Positions 8,801 through 15,986 of a stretch of DNA of 64,000 nt are shown piece by piece. The stretch covers positions 496,001 to 560,000 of the forward strand of contig NZ_CP045994.1 in assembly GCF_016899425.1 (NCBI RefSeq), written 5' to 3'. The stretch's first letter is position 1, and every line of letters starts with the position of its first letter. The stretch is from Burkholderia sp. MS389 (lineage in GTDB: Bacteria; Pseudomonadota; Gammaproteobacteria; Burkholderiales; Burkholderiaceae). Both the position numbers and the translations under genes were made by a program. The notes below the pieces were generated by a model that was given only the letters and a program-made list of their open reading frames with translations, had not been told where the DNA came from and made no database searches.

Positions 8801-10417
8801 CACGAATACGACGAACTCGGCAATCGGCGGCGGACCGTTCGGCCGGACGGGCATGTGGTCGACTGGTTGATGTATGGCTCGGGACATGTGCACGGAATGT
8901 TGCTCGATGGCGAGGAGCGCGTGCAGTTCGAGCGTGACGATCTTCATCGCGAGACGGTGCGTGTGCTGTCGAGCAAGGTCGGGCAGCGCACGCACTACGA
9001 TCCGGCCGGACGCGTGCTGCAGCAGACGATCCAACGGTCGACGTCACCCGCGCCGCTTGCCGAGCGGCGGTATCGCTATGACGCGGTGGGGCAGTTGTCG
9101 CGGATCGAGGACAGCCGCAAGGGCGGGACCGACTATCGATACGATCCGGTCGGACGGTTGATCGAAGCGATCAGTCCCATCGCGAAGGAACGGTTTGCAT
9201 TCGATCCGGCGAGCAACATCATCGATCCGGTGCGGACCGCGGAGACGCCGGCATCGCGTCCGAGCCCGGTGCGGCCGGAAAGTACGTTGCCGGTCGAGGT
9301 GCCGAAGGTGCTCGGTAACCTGCTGAAGGCGTATGCAGGGATGCACTTCGAGTACGACGCACGCGGGAATCTGGTGCGCAAGCGTACGCCGGCGGGTGAG
9401 CAGGAATACGAGTGGGATGAGTTCAATCGCATGCTGTCTGCGCGCGTTGCCGAGACGTCGCGGCAGAGTCAGGTGCGGTATTTCTATGACGCATTCGGTC
9501 GGCGTATTGCGAAGGAGGTGAACGGCGAGCGGACGGTGTTCGGGTGGGATGGTGACACGCTGGCGTACGAGAGTGATGGCGAGCGCGGCACGCACTATCT
9601 CTACGAGCCGGGGACGTTCGTGCCGCTGGCGCAGTATGTGGCGGAGCGGGTCGAGGGGATCGCGACGCCGGAGTGGAAGAGTACCGACCGCTATGTGCCG
9701 GAGGAGGATCCGCTGCAGAAGGTGCCGGAGCGGCGGGGCAATGCGGCGGTGTTCTATTACCACTGCGATCAGATCGGTACGCCGCAGATGCTGACGGACG
9801 ACGACGGCGACGTTGTGTGGGAAGCATCGTACAAGGCTTGGGGCGAAGCGCGGGAGGTGATTGAGCGGGCGTCGAAGGCGGCGGGGATTGTGGCGAGGAA
9901 TCCGCTGCGGTTTCAGGGGCAACAGTTCGATGATGAGACAGGGCTCGCGTACAACCGGCATCGGTACTACGATCCAAGTTCGGGGCGTTTCGTATCGAAC
10001 GATCCAATCGGTCTAGCCGGTGGCATCAACGTCTTCCAGTACGCGCCGAATCCAATCACTTGGATTGATCCACTTGGGTTGACTGGCACGTTCCCCTCGA
10101 ATCCAGATGATATGACCAAAGTCCTGGGTGTCGATCCTAAGATTGGCGCGACGCCGGATGGAACGCCTCGATATACGTGGTTCCCGAACAGCAACACACG
10201 TATTCGCTATGAAAGCCATCCAGAAGGGTTGTGTCCATGTTCGCGGGGCTTCAATCCACGTCATCATGGCGCGCATTACCATGTTGAAACGAAGCCAGAT
10301 GGTCTAAGCTGGGGCCAAGCCGCGCGTCGCGGGGCTATAAGCAAATCAAAACCGGATGGTTATACGCCAGGAAGTGGCACTGGCTTTACTCCGGGAGAAA
10401 ATTTTCCGGGAGGGTAA
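5837..10417 (+). CDS. Rhs-family polymorphic toxin, PAAR-less, with C-terminal toxin tip
   Basis: The 1526-residue product has an N-terminal region with several hydrophobic stretches (about 53-70, 84-105 and 113-140) and a basic linker. The Rhs/YD-repeat cage starts near residue 345 and contains many units such as RYDALGR-type repeats. The core ends with the signature NPITWIDPLGL (D about residue 1411), where Rhs proteins self-cleave. The released tip is about 111 residues and carries NPRHHGAHYHVE, a histidine cluster expected of a nuclease or metal-dependent enzyme; I cannot name its family. No PAAR motif is visible, so loading probably depends on the upstream VgrG tail and the hydrophobic N-terminus. 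The immunity gene starts 2 bp after the stop codon. Confidence 0.93.
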   Translation: MAQQLPPGAEKEQAVTWLSDVSAKDVAAVGNRFDAWLRRISGNHITFEDVKTFAGAVPIVGNIMAMVDALGDIAEIVEKRGGQVLDYMSLAINLLGIIPIPPTLAPFRMSARPLLALVRHELLATRNNLGAAIISVLVTHINATCATEIEDFLNKLKAGLVELLDGCASKAEELMIALATGMDKALHGQLFDANANLKRQQQLAQKMADNRPWYSPSRVGDGIQFAYEGTKALGKKVVNKAAGTAAKLAPDAWLEPFRSTVTFLRTEAPKIAKSIRSLAGSEEGKMMWLVVQLIEAVGRVKARAKLHEQTADVKASGKSQAKKTRGQEGLEKTEGQAPAEGPGKSTCKACGVGASPASIDFAFGDETFSHVDFDLPGAMPLVWERTYRSRLSAYDNGELGARWITPYTTRIDIKNGQWIYRDVEGRSIEYPALAAGAAHDDLSENLTLSRLDDTWVTIAYGHDALHVYERRGDAFRLAMQKDRAGNTITLDYDALDRVARVIDASGNVLAFEHDRHGRIVQIEHVLKDGARRTLARYEYDANGDLVRAVDRHGNARTYQYHRHLVTRYTDRTGRGMTLEWDGADAEDNADAKCIREYADDGSLDLRLAWNPNIRLTYVTDALGQTTRYYFNIHGYVYRIVYPDGNQEWFRRDAHHNLVLHIRQDGSIERREYDARGNLVQHERADGSVVEMAYDDKDQMIRLVDPNGHVWQRKYDDAGNLVEEIDPLEHSTKYEYNDKGLPTQIIDAKGGSKTIEYNNAGQMTSYTDCSGKKTEWRYDDIGRVIETKDAAGGVAAYRYGPNGQPTEVRSPAGVEQLQYDAEGRLLRHTDQLNRSTRYGYDAVGRIASRADALGQTVAYRYDRLGRLTALTDANFSTYQFHYDPAGRLIEEVGFDGKSTRYQYDPDSGSLVSIDEAGCVTSVDIDVSGRLLKRVAGESEERFAYDPSGRLIDAVNRYSRVQFFFDPVGNLVREHHAYDLFGDRRSYVWHHEYDELGNRRRTVRPDGHVVDWLMYGSGHVHGMLLDGEERVQFERDDLHRETVRVLSSKVGQRTHYDPAGRVLQQTIQRSTSPAPLAERRYRYDAVGQLSRIEDSRKGGTDYRYDPVGRLIEAISPIAKERFAFDPASNIIDPVRTAETPASRPSPVRPESTLPVEVPKVLGNLLKAYAGMHFEYDARGNLVRKRTPAGEQEYEWDEFNRMLSARVAETSRQSQVRYFYDAFGRRIAKEVNGERTVFGWDGDTLAYESDGERGTHYLYEPGTFVPLAQYVAERVEGIATPEWKSTDRYVPEEDPLQKVPERRGNAAVFYYHCDQIGTPQMLTDDDGDVVWEASYKAWGEAREVIERASKAAGIVARNPLRFQGQQFDDETGLAYNRHRYYDPSSGRFVSNDPIGLAGGINVFQYAPNPITWIDPLGLTGTFPSNPDDMTKVLGVDPKIGATPDGTPRYTWFPNSNTRIRYESHPEGLCPCSRGFNPRHHGAHYHVETKPDGLSWGQAARRGAISKSKPDGYTPGSGTGFTPGENFPGG
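8741..10020 (+). repeat. Rhs core duplication, copy A (inside the intact rhs gene)
   Basis: It is collinear with 11971-13250 at a constant offset of 3,230 bp with no net indel. The two copies are nearly identical over the first kilobase and diverge toward the 3' end, just before the tip junction. Weaker homology extends about 120 bp further upstream, to about 8623. Confidence 0.93.
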
Positions 10418-10419
10418 AA

Positions 10420-10749
10420 GTGAAAGGTAGCGAAATTCTTGTCGCGGATGGTCAGATCGAAGCATTCTCTTACCAGGGGAACAGCCTGGCCGTCTCAGTT
10501 AAAACTGACCACGGAGCCTTTGATGTGATCTTCCATAGGGTCCTTGGGATGAAGGCATTTTCGCCGGAGGAGCAGGATTTGTCTCATTTGGCGGAAAGTT
10601 CCGCGAGTTCATTTCTCTCGGAAGTATGCATCGCGGTGGAGGAGCCGGTTGGTGGGTTCAGGGAGTTCAGCTTTATTTCCGCCTGGACCGACGAACCATT
10701 ATTAACGGTCATTGCCGACGACGTTCAGGTTCGCAAAATGATGCTGTAG
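10420..10749 (+). CDS. Putative immunity protein for the Rhs toxin tip
   Basis: The 109-residue product starts at a GTG 2 bp after the rhs stop; its ribosome site GGGAGG lies inside the last codons of rhs, so translation is coupled. It is a small, acidic, soluble protein of alternating beta and helix character (SLAVSVKTDHGAFDVIF, AWTDEPLLTVIADDVQV) without a signal peptide, as expected for a cytosolic immunity protein. I recognise no named family. Its function is inferred from position: in Rhs systems the first gene after the toxin tip neutralises that tip. Confidence 0.72.
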   Translation: MKGSEILVADGQIEAFSYQGNSLAVSVKTDHGAFDVIFHRVLGMKAFSPEEQDLSHLAESSASSFLSEVCIAVEEPVGGFREFSFISAWTDEPLLTVIADDVQVRKMML

Positions 10750-10785
10750 TAAGGGATTGTCTATGCTGCAACCGTCCTCTGCCGC

Positions 10786-11092
10786 CGCCGTGCGGAGTGG
10801 ATTATAGCGAGAATGCGGGCGGAGGCGAAATTCAGCATCCGGTAGCCCAAGATATTTACGGCGCTGTTCCTAAGGATCCGCGTTCTCCATTTGCTCATGG
10901 TTGTTGTGGGGAACTCGATTCGCTTAGTTAAATTGCTGCAGGCAATAATGTCAAGTCAATTGATGCGTTGAAAGATATTGCTCAAGACGCAACATCAACA
11001 ACTATTTGAAAGGATGGGATCATTTGAAGTTCTGTCCCTTTTGTGCTCAAGTGATGCGGAAATTGGGAGTGTGTGACGAAGTGAAGGAATGA
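10786..11092 (+). pseudogene. Decayed Rhs C-terminal toxin tip of the zinc deaminase type
   Basis: One frame reads GGEIQHPVAQDIYG, then PFAHGCCGELDSLS, a stop (TAA 10929-10931), and continues in the same frame as IAAGNNVKSIDALKDIAQD before another stop. Shifting frame near 11000 restores YLKGWDHLKFCPFCAQVM and RKLGV up to TGA at 11090-11092. The pair of motifs, CxE within HGCCGE and CxxC within FCPFC, is the zinc-binding signature of cytidine-deaminase-fold bacterial toxins. The segment thus looks like a former Rhs tip killed by one nonsense change and one frameshift. It has no start codon of its own and lies between the first tip's immunity gene and a SUKH-like gene, the usual place for a displaced tip. 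Family is inferred from two motifs. Confidence 0.7.
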
Positions 11093-11148
11093 GTGATCAT
11101 TGGGGGTGAATGAGATTGAGTCGCTTGAGGCGAATGGACTAGAAAATA

Positions 11149-11835
11149 ATGTTTCATTCGATAAAATCAAGAATCATTACGCAAAGTTTATGCTTGATCT
11201 CATTCGCTGCTCTTGCGATCTGTGTGGTAAGCCTCGTCGGTAAAGTCGGAGAGATATTCGTCGAGGCACTGCATCCGTATGGCAATCAAAAGAATCCGGA
11301 TTTTCCCATTGATCGTGATGCCTTTGATATTGATCGAAAACAATACTGGCAAGATCGAGTGGCAGAGGCGAACGTCTCAAAAAATGGGGGGATGCGATCT
11401 GTGATTCCATCAACAGTCGAGCGGTATCTGGCTGGATCTACTGGCGACATCGCTAGGAGTGATCCGAGAACAGCCATGAGGACACTTCAGGACCTCGGCG
11501 TTGCTTCAGATACTGATTTTGGACAGTTCTATCTCAAGTATCAGGGGAGCTTTATAAGCCCGCGACCTGTTGCGGAGTTGCTTGATGTCGAGGGGCCATC
11601 TATTCCCGCAATCCCGGATCAAACGGAATATGTTAGGAATCTGTACGGTATTCCAGAAGAGTATTTGGCTTTAACGTCGGATGAAGGCGAGGGAATGTAC
11701 CTGTACGGCAAGGACGATGGTGCCGTCTACGACCTTGATATTTCCGTGCTAAATGATTTTATAAAAGGGAAGATCCCGGCCCGCTGGGCTACATTTAACG
11801 ATTTCTTGATTTGGTATTTTGAATTGTCGGTGTAG
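11149..11835 (+). CDS. SUKH (SMI1/KNR4-like) immunity protein
   Basis: The last 110 or so residues carry the SUKH pattern: DTDFGQFYLKYQGSF, then VRNLYGIPEEYLALTSDEGEGMYLYG, VYDLDI and a C-terminal WATFNDFLIWYFE. SUKH proteins are immunity factors for many nucleic-acid-targeting polymorphic toxins. The first 30 residues of the longest frame look like a membrane helix (SLCLISFAALAICVVSLV), which is unusual. An alternative ATG at 11392, preceded by a G run, would give a normal-sized soluble SUKH protein of about 147 residues. A short GTG frame in another phase overlaps the 5' end, so an old frameshift there is possible. It probably matched the decayed deaminase tip just upstream. Low GC suggests transfer. 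Confidence 0.68.
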   Translation: MFHSIKSRIITQSLCLISFAALAICVVSLVGKVGEIFVEALHPYGNQKNPDFPIDRDAFDIDRKQYWQDRVAEANVSKNGGMRSVIPSTVERYLAGSTGDIARSDPRTAMRTLQDLGVASDTDFGQFYLKYQGSFISPRPVAELLDVEGPSIPAIPDQTEYVRNLYGIPEEYLALTSDEGEGMYLYGKDDGAVYDLDISVLNDFIKGKIPARWATFNDFLIWYFELSV

Positions 11836-11910
11836 GAAAAAGGGTCGCGCGAGCGGCCCTTGGCGTTATTTAGGGGCGAAATTGTTGCCACACGGCTGGT
11901 CTCACTTTGA

Positions 11911-13737
11911 TTGATAAGGTCAGCTGAAGCGCATCGCCAGGAACGGTTTGCCTACGATCCGGTCGGCAATCTCGTGCGTGAACATCACGCCTACGATCTG
12001 TTCGGCGACCGGCGCAGCCACGTGTGGCATCACGAATACGACGAACTCGGCAATCGGCGGCGCACGGTTCGGCCGGATGGGCACGTGGTCGACTGGTTGA
12101 TGTATGGGTCGGGGCATGTGCACGGAATGTTGCTCGATGGCGAGGAGCGCGTGCAGTTCGAGCGTGACGATCTTCATCGCGAGACGGTGCGCGTGCTGTC
12201 GAGCAAGGTCGGGCAGCGCACGCACTACGATCCGGCCGGACGCGTGCTGCAGCAGACGATCCAGCGGTCGACGTCACCCGCGCCGCTTGCCGAGCGGCGG
12301 TATCGCTATGACGCGATGGGGCAGTTGTCGCGAATCGAGGACAGCCGCAAGGGCGGGACCGACTATCGATACGATCCGGTCGGACGGTTGATCGAAGCGA
12401 TCAGTCCCATCGCGAAGGAACGGTTTGCATTCGATCCGGCGAGCAACATCATCGATCCGGTGCGGACCGCGGAGACGCCGGCATCGCGTCCGAGCCCGGT
12501 GCGGCCGGAAAGTACGTTGCCGGTCGAGGTGCCGAAGGTGCTCGGTAACCTGCTGAAGGCGTATGCAGGGATGCACTTCGAGTACGACGCACGTGGGAAT
12601 CTGGTGCGCAAGCGTACGCCGGCGGGTGAGCAGGAATACGAGTGGGATGAGTTCAATCGCATGCTGTCTGCGCGCGTTGCCGAGACGTCGCGGCAGAGTC
12701 AGGCACGGTATTTCTATGACGCGTTCGGTCGGCGTATTGCGAAGGAGGTGAACGGCGAGCGGACGGTGTTCGGGTGGGATGGTGACACGCTGGCGTACGA
12801 GAGTGATGGCGAGCGCGGCACGCATTATCTTTACGAGCCTGGGACGTTCGTGCCGCTGGCGCAGTATGTGGCGGGGCCGGTTGAGGGGATCGCGACGCCG
12901 GTATGGACGAGTACCGACCGCTATGTGCCGGAGGAGGATCCGCTGCAGAAGGTGCCGGAGCGGCGGGGCGATGCGGCGGTGTTCTATTACCACTGCGATC
13001 AGATTGGTACGCCGCAGCTTCTAACGGACGATGATGGCGATGTGGTTTGGGAAGCGTCGTACAAGGCTTGGGGCGAAGCGCGGGAAGTGATTGCGCGGGC
13101 GTCGAAGGCGGCGGGGATTGTGGCGAAGAACTCGCTACGGTTTCAGGGGCAGCAGGTTGATGCGGAAACGGGGCTGCATTACAACCGGCATCGGTACTAT
13201 GATCCTGCGTTCGGACGGTTTACGTCGGCGGATCCAATTGGGCTAACGGGTGGCTCAAACGGATATGAATATTCAGCCAATCCGGTCGACAGCATAGACC
13301 CTCGCGGTCTAACAGCAGACCGACTTGGGCGAAACCTCGCTCGAGCAGGTAGACCTCTTCAACCAGGCCAAACGCCACACCACATCGTTCAGGAGAATTG
13401 CCGCAAGAGCTTGCCAAATAGCCACGTGCAAAAGTCACGCGAAATTTTGGAGCGGAGTGATATTGATATCGACTCAGCTTCGAATGGCGCTCGTTTGTGG
13501 GGTACTGGTAACGCTCAAGTACAGGTGCCGGGGCACCCAGGACGAGTTGCTGCGCGGGCTGACGGTACTTACCACGCTGGCGCTCACGTCCACGGCACCG
13601 ATAATGATAAGTTGATATATCAAGTGCTTAAGGGTGTGGAGAAGAGGGGGGGCAATGTTGAAAATGCTCTCCGTGATATTGGACAACGAATGGAAAACGG
13701 CAGTTGGAAAGGCACGTTCAGTTGCTGTTGTGATTAG
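11911..13737 (+). CDS. 5'-truncated orphan rhs with HNH/AHH-type nuclease tip
   Basis: This frame is a copy of the last part of the Rhs core (homology from about 11921) fused to a different tip after NPVDSIDPRGL. It has no credible start or ribosome site (TTG 11911 is only the first possible codon) and lacks the N-terminal two-thirds, so it is an orphan tip rather than a working effector. Compared with the intact gene it lacks 60 bp, one YD repeat unit, in frame. The tip (about 141 residues from 13312) contains TPHHIVQEN, SNGARLWG and HAGAHVHG, close to the AHH group of HNH/endonuclease VII toxins, here with PHH. Function as DNase is inferred. A tip-specific immunity gene follows after 12 bp. 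Confidence 0.85.
   Translation: MIRSAEAHRQERFAYDPVGNLVREHHAYDLFGDRRSHVWHHEYDELGNRRRTVRPDGHVVDWLMYGSGHVHGMLLDGEERVQFERDDLHRETVRVLSSKVGQRTHYDPAGRVLQQTIQRSTSPAPLAERRYRYDAMGQLSRIEDSRKGGTDYRYDPVGRLIEAISPIAKERFAFDPASNIIDPVRTAETPASRPSPVRPESTLPVEVPKVLGNLLKAYAGMHFEYDARGNLVRKRTPAGEQEYEWDEFNRMLSARVAETSRQSQARYFYDAFGRRIAKEVNGERTVFGWDGDTLAYESDGERGTHYLYEPGTFVPLAQYVAGPVEGIATPVWTSTDRYVPEEDPLQKVPERRGDAAVFYYHCDQIGTPQLLTDDDGDVVWEASYKAWGEAREVIARASKAAGIVAKNSLRFQGQQVDAETGLHYNRHRYYDPAFGRFTSADPIGLTGGSNGYEYSANPVDSIDPRGLTADRLGRNLARAGRPLQPGQTPHHIVQENCRKSLPNSHVQKSREILERSDIDIDSASNGARLWGTGNAQVQVPGHPGRVAARADGTYHAGAHVHGTDNDKLIYQVLKGVEKRGGNVENALRDIGQRMENGSWKGTFSCCCD
11971..13250 (+). repeat. Rhs core duplication, copy B (inside the orphan rhs)
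   Basis: Partner of 8741-10020. Synonymous differences rise near the 3' end (for example around 12870-13060), where different tips are attached. A 60-bp in-frame gap just before this copy joins TACGATCC to a later repeat of the same kind, consistent with slippage between YD repeats. Confidence 0.93.
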
Positions 13738-13749
13738 GAGGGTGACGAA

Positions 13750-14400
13750 ATGCTATTGGAAGAGCCAATTGTCGAGAATATGCTGGCTACGCTTCGGCAG
13801 GAGTTTGAGTCGTTCGACACGACGAACCTCTACAATCGATATCGTGAGATCAGAGATTCGGTAGACGATTGGAGGTTTTCGTCGGGCGATTATTTTTCGT
13901 GTCTTCCATATGAAGAGCAGCGACAGGGCTTCTCCGCGCCGAAGTTGCTTAAGAAACGCTATGAAAGCGTTGACGAAGCACGCTGGCTTGGGAAATACAG
14001 TGCGGGCTTCCGGGCTGGAAAGCATGTTGTGACAGTCATGCCAGGTCAAAAGACCGTGCGAGCGCTTAGTGCAGATTTGTACCGCGAAGACGATGGTGTA
14101 ATCGATGTATGTAGCATCACGTACAAGGGAATTGACCATCCCGAGAAGGTGACGTCTCGTGTGATCGGTATTGCGCGGATGAAACCGCTCGATGAGTCGA
14201 ACAAGGTGTACGTTGCTGTCGGCGAGAGCGGGGCATTCGCGGTTTATCGTTACACATACTCTGCTGACGGAAAGCCGCTGACTGCGCTGGCGTTTTCGAA
14301 AGGATGGACGCGCGAATCTCAGTGGGACTTCCATTACGACTCGTCCGGCGAGTTGGATCAAATTACAGCAGGGCCGGCGACACTTTGGACACGCGCGTAG
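13750..14400 (+). CDS. Putative immunity protein for the orphan nuclease tip
   Basis: The 216-residue protein starts at an ATG with a strong ribosome site (AGGAGG) 12 bp after the orphan rhs stop. It is soluble, with an N-terminal helical part (PIVENMLATLRQEFESFD), a central region FRAGKHVVTVMPGQ, and a C-terminal beta-rich part (FAVYRYTYSADGKPL, WDFHYDSSGELDQI) that itself resembles a YD-like hairpin. No named family is recognised. Its role as immunity is inferred from position directly after the tip. Confidence 0.7.
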   Translation: MLLEEPIVENMLATLRQEFESFDTTNLYNRYREIRDSVDDWRFSSGDYFSCLPYEEQRQGFSAPKLLKKRYESVDEARWLGKYSAGFRAGKHVVTVMPGQKTVRALSADLYREDDGVIDVCSITYKGIDHPEKVTSRVIGIARMKPLDESNKVYVAVGESGAFAVYRYTYSADGKPLTALAFSKGWTRESQWDFHYDSSGELDQITAGPATLWTRA

Positions 14401-14760
14401 CGGCGCTTGTCGAGAGCGCAATTTGCATCTTTCTTTCCTCGTGTGCGTCTTTCGCGATCCACCTCCCTCCGCATGGCGGGAGGGCTGGCATCGCTCACGC
14501 TCGTCGTACCCATGACCGCCAGGCTGGATCGCCTCGGATAACGGTAACGGGGATCATTGCGCGGGAGGCAACCGTCGAGCCCTTAGCGATGCGCATCGAA
14601 GATGCTCGACCGACAGCGACCACCGACCCGGCTTCGCGTATCCGAAATGGGCATAATCGCGGCTCCCCTGACGCGAGCGCTACGACGACGCAGGCACCTT
14701 CGGAGCCTGTGACATCACAGCTCCTGTATTGACTTCAGTCCAGTTATAACCGCAATACCC
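14401..14760. other. 360-bp non-coding stretch after the orphan immunity gene
   Basis: No credible gene is seen. An imperfect hairpin CCCTCCGC-ATG-GCGGGAGGG lies near 14466-14487. The rest has low-complexity coding-like GC content but broken frames, and may be remains of lost Rhs material. Confidence 0.4.
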
Positions 14761-15078
14761 ATGTCGACAACCTCCGCGACGACCGCGTCGCTGAAACACA
14801 TTCTCGAACACCCCGGTGACTTTTCCGGGTGGCTCTGTCTGCCGCCGATGCCATGGACGCTCGCTACAGAAGGCGTGTTCATCGAAGACGCGGAACATGC
14901 CGAAACCGCCACACCACCCACAACCGTAGCGCAGCCCGACTGGTGCGTCACACTACCGAGCGCGACGATCGAAGACATCGTGATCAACGCACATGACCAG
15001 GTCGACGAACCCAGCGTCGCGCAATTGCTCGACGCATTCGTGTTCTACGTCGACAACGAAGAATTCATTCTGCTCTGA
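14761..15078 (+). CDS. Conserved hypothetical protein, possible third immunity gene
   Basis: The 105-residue product is acidic and soluble. It has an N-terminal LKHILEHPGDFSGWLCLPP, WCVTLPSATIEDIV in the middle, and a C-terminus LLDAFVFYVDNEEFILL. The layout resembles the DUF7716-type proteins often found beside polymorphic toxins, but I am not certain of that match. It is the last gene of the effector island, just before a strong terminator and the convergent tssL. It could be an immunity gene whose toxin tip has been lost. Confidence 0.6.
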   Translation: MSTTSATTASLKHILEHPGDFSGWLCLPPMPWTLATEGVFIEDAEHAETATPPTTVAQPDWCVTLPSATIEDIVINAHDQVDEPSVAQLLDAFVFYVDNEEFILL

Positions 15079-15101
15079 CGACGCACACCACGCGTCACAG
15101 T

Positions 15102-15176
15102 AAAAAAGGACTGCCAAGCGGTAATGCCGTTCAGTTCTTAACTGAACGGCATTACCGTACGCGATCCTTTTTCCAT
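15102..15176. terminator. Strong nested bidirectional terminator between the effector island and tssL
   Basis: A perfect 17-bp inverted repeat, GGTAATGCCGTTCAGTT (15120-15136) and its complement (15140-15156), has a 3-nt loop. It is enclosed by an outer AAAAAGGA/TCCTTTTT pair, giving T runs in both directions. It separates converging transcripts. Confidence 0.85.
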
Positions 15177-15203
15177 GAAGCGGCGTCGAAAAACACGCGC
15201 TTG

Positions 15204-15986
15204 TTACGGCAACGAAATCGTCAAATTAGCCGACTCCGGCCCCACCTTGATGACTTGCGAATAAGGCGCCAACGCCTGCAGCGTCTTGTCCTTGAGATAA
15301 GTATTGAGCCCGAGATACCCAAGCAGCGCCACAAGCGCGAACACCGCCCCAATCGCCCAAACCGGCACCTCCCGCTTCAACCGATGCGCGATCTGATCCG
15401 GCAGCGGCCAATGCGGAGCAAACGCAGCGCGCTTGCCCTTCATATGCGCGATCTCGTCGCCTAGCCGTGCGGTGAGATAAGCGAGCTTTTCCGGCCCCTC
15501 GAGCAGATACTTGCCTTGGAACCCGAGCAGCAGGCACATGTGAAACACCTCGAGCGACTGCAACCGCGCCGCGCCCTGCGCACGACATTCCTCGAGATAC
15601 TGGAAGAACTTTTCCCCCGCGAGCTGCTCGCCGAACAGCACGAGCTGCAGCGGCCGGCGTTCCCAGTCCGCGCGGATCTTGAACTGCGACGACAGCACCA
15701 TCTCGTCGATCGCCGCGCAGAACGCGAACTTCGCGCCGTACACGTCCTCGGCGGCGATATTCAGCTTCTTCGCGCCGCGCTCGAAATCCGACAGGAATTC
15801 CTGGATTCGCGTGCTGAACTCGCTGGCGCTGTCCGGCTCCCGCTTGTTCTTGAGCAGGAACAGCATGAAGAACCCGTCGTACAGCAGATCGAGCAGCGAA
15901 CGGGCCTGGAACGCGGAGTCCGTCGACGCCGGGCTATGCAGGGGCGGCGGCACGTTGTCGCCGAACAGGGAAGGCGCGTAGCTCAT
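15204..15986 (-). CDS. tssL: T6SS inner-membrane protein TssL (DotU/IcmH type)
   Basis: The 260-residue protein has the DotU cytoplasmic helical domain (SLLDLLYDGFFMLFLLKN, DVYGAKFAFCAAIDEMVL, FFQYLEECRAQG, LGFQGKYLLEG) and one C-terminal membrane helix near 210-230 (WAIGAVFALVALLGYLGL). It forms the trans-envelope complex with TssM and TssJ. It has no fused peptidoglycan-binding domain; a separate OmpA-like protein at 29.2-30.1 kb may do that job. The start overlaps the tssK stop by 4 bp. It is the last gene of the tssJ-tssK-tssL transcript. Confidence 0.96.
   Translation of the reverse strand: MSYAPSLFGDNVPPPLHSPASTDSAFQARSLLDLLYDGFFMLFLLKNKREPDSASEFSTRIQEFLSDFERGAKKLNIAAEDVYGAKFAFCAAIDEMVLSSQFKIRADWERRPLQLVLFGEQLAGEKFFQYLEECRAQGAARLQSLEVFHMCLLLGFQGKYLLEGPEKLAYLTARLGDEIAHMKGKRAAFAPHWPLPDQIAHRLKREVPVWAIGAVFALVALLGYLGLNTYLKDKTLQALAPYSQVIKVGPESANLTISLP

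Noticed and set aside
5807-9034. Long leftward open frame of over 1000 codons opposite the rhs gene
   Set aside because: It is a shadow of the high-GC, repeat-rich rhs coding frame; composition is arginine- and histidine-rich and no protein family is recognised.
10626-10931. A 101-codon gene overlapping the immunity gene
   Set aside because: Its start lies in the immunity gene in another frame. Its C-terminal half is the remains of the deaminase tip, better described as a pseudogene.
14304-14732. A 142-codon frame after the orphan immunity gene
   Set aside because: It starts inside the immunity gene, shows no family pattern and has low-complexity composition.
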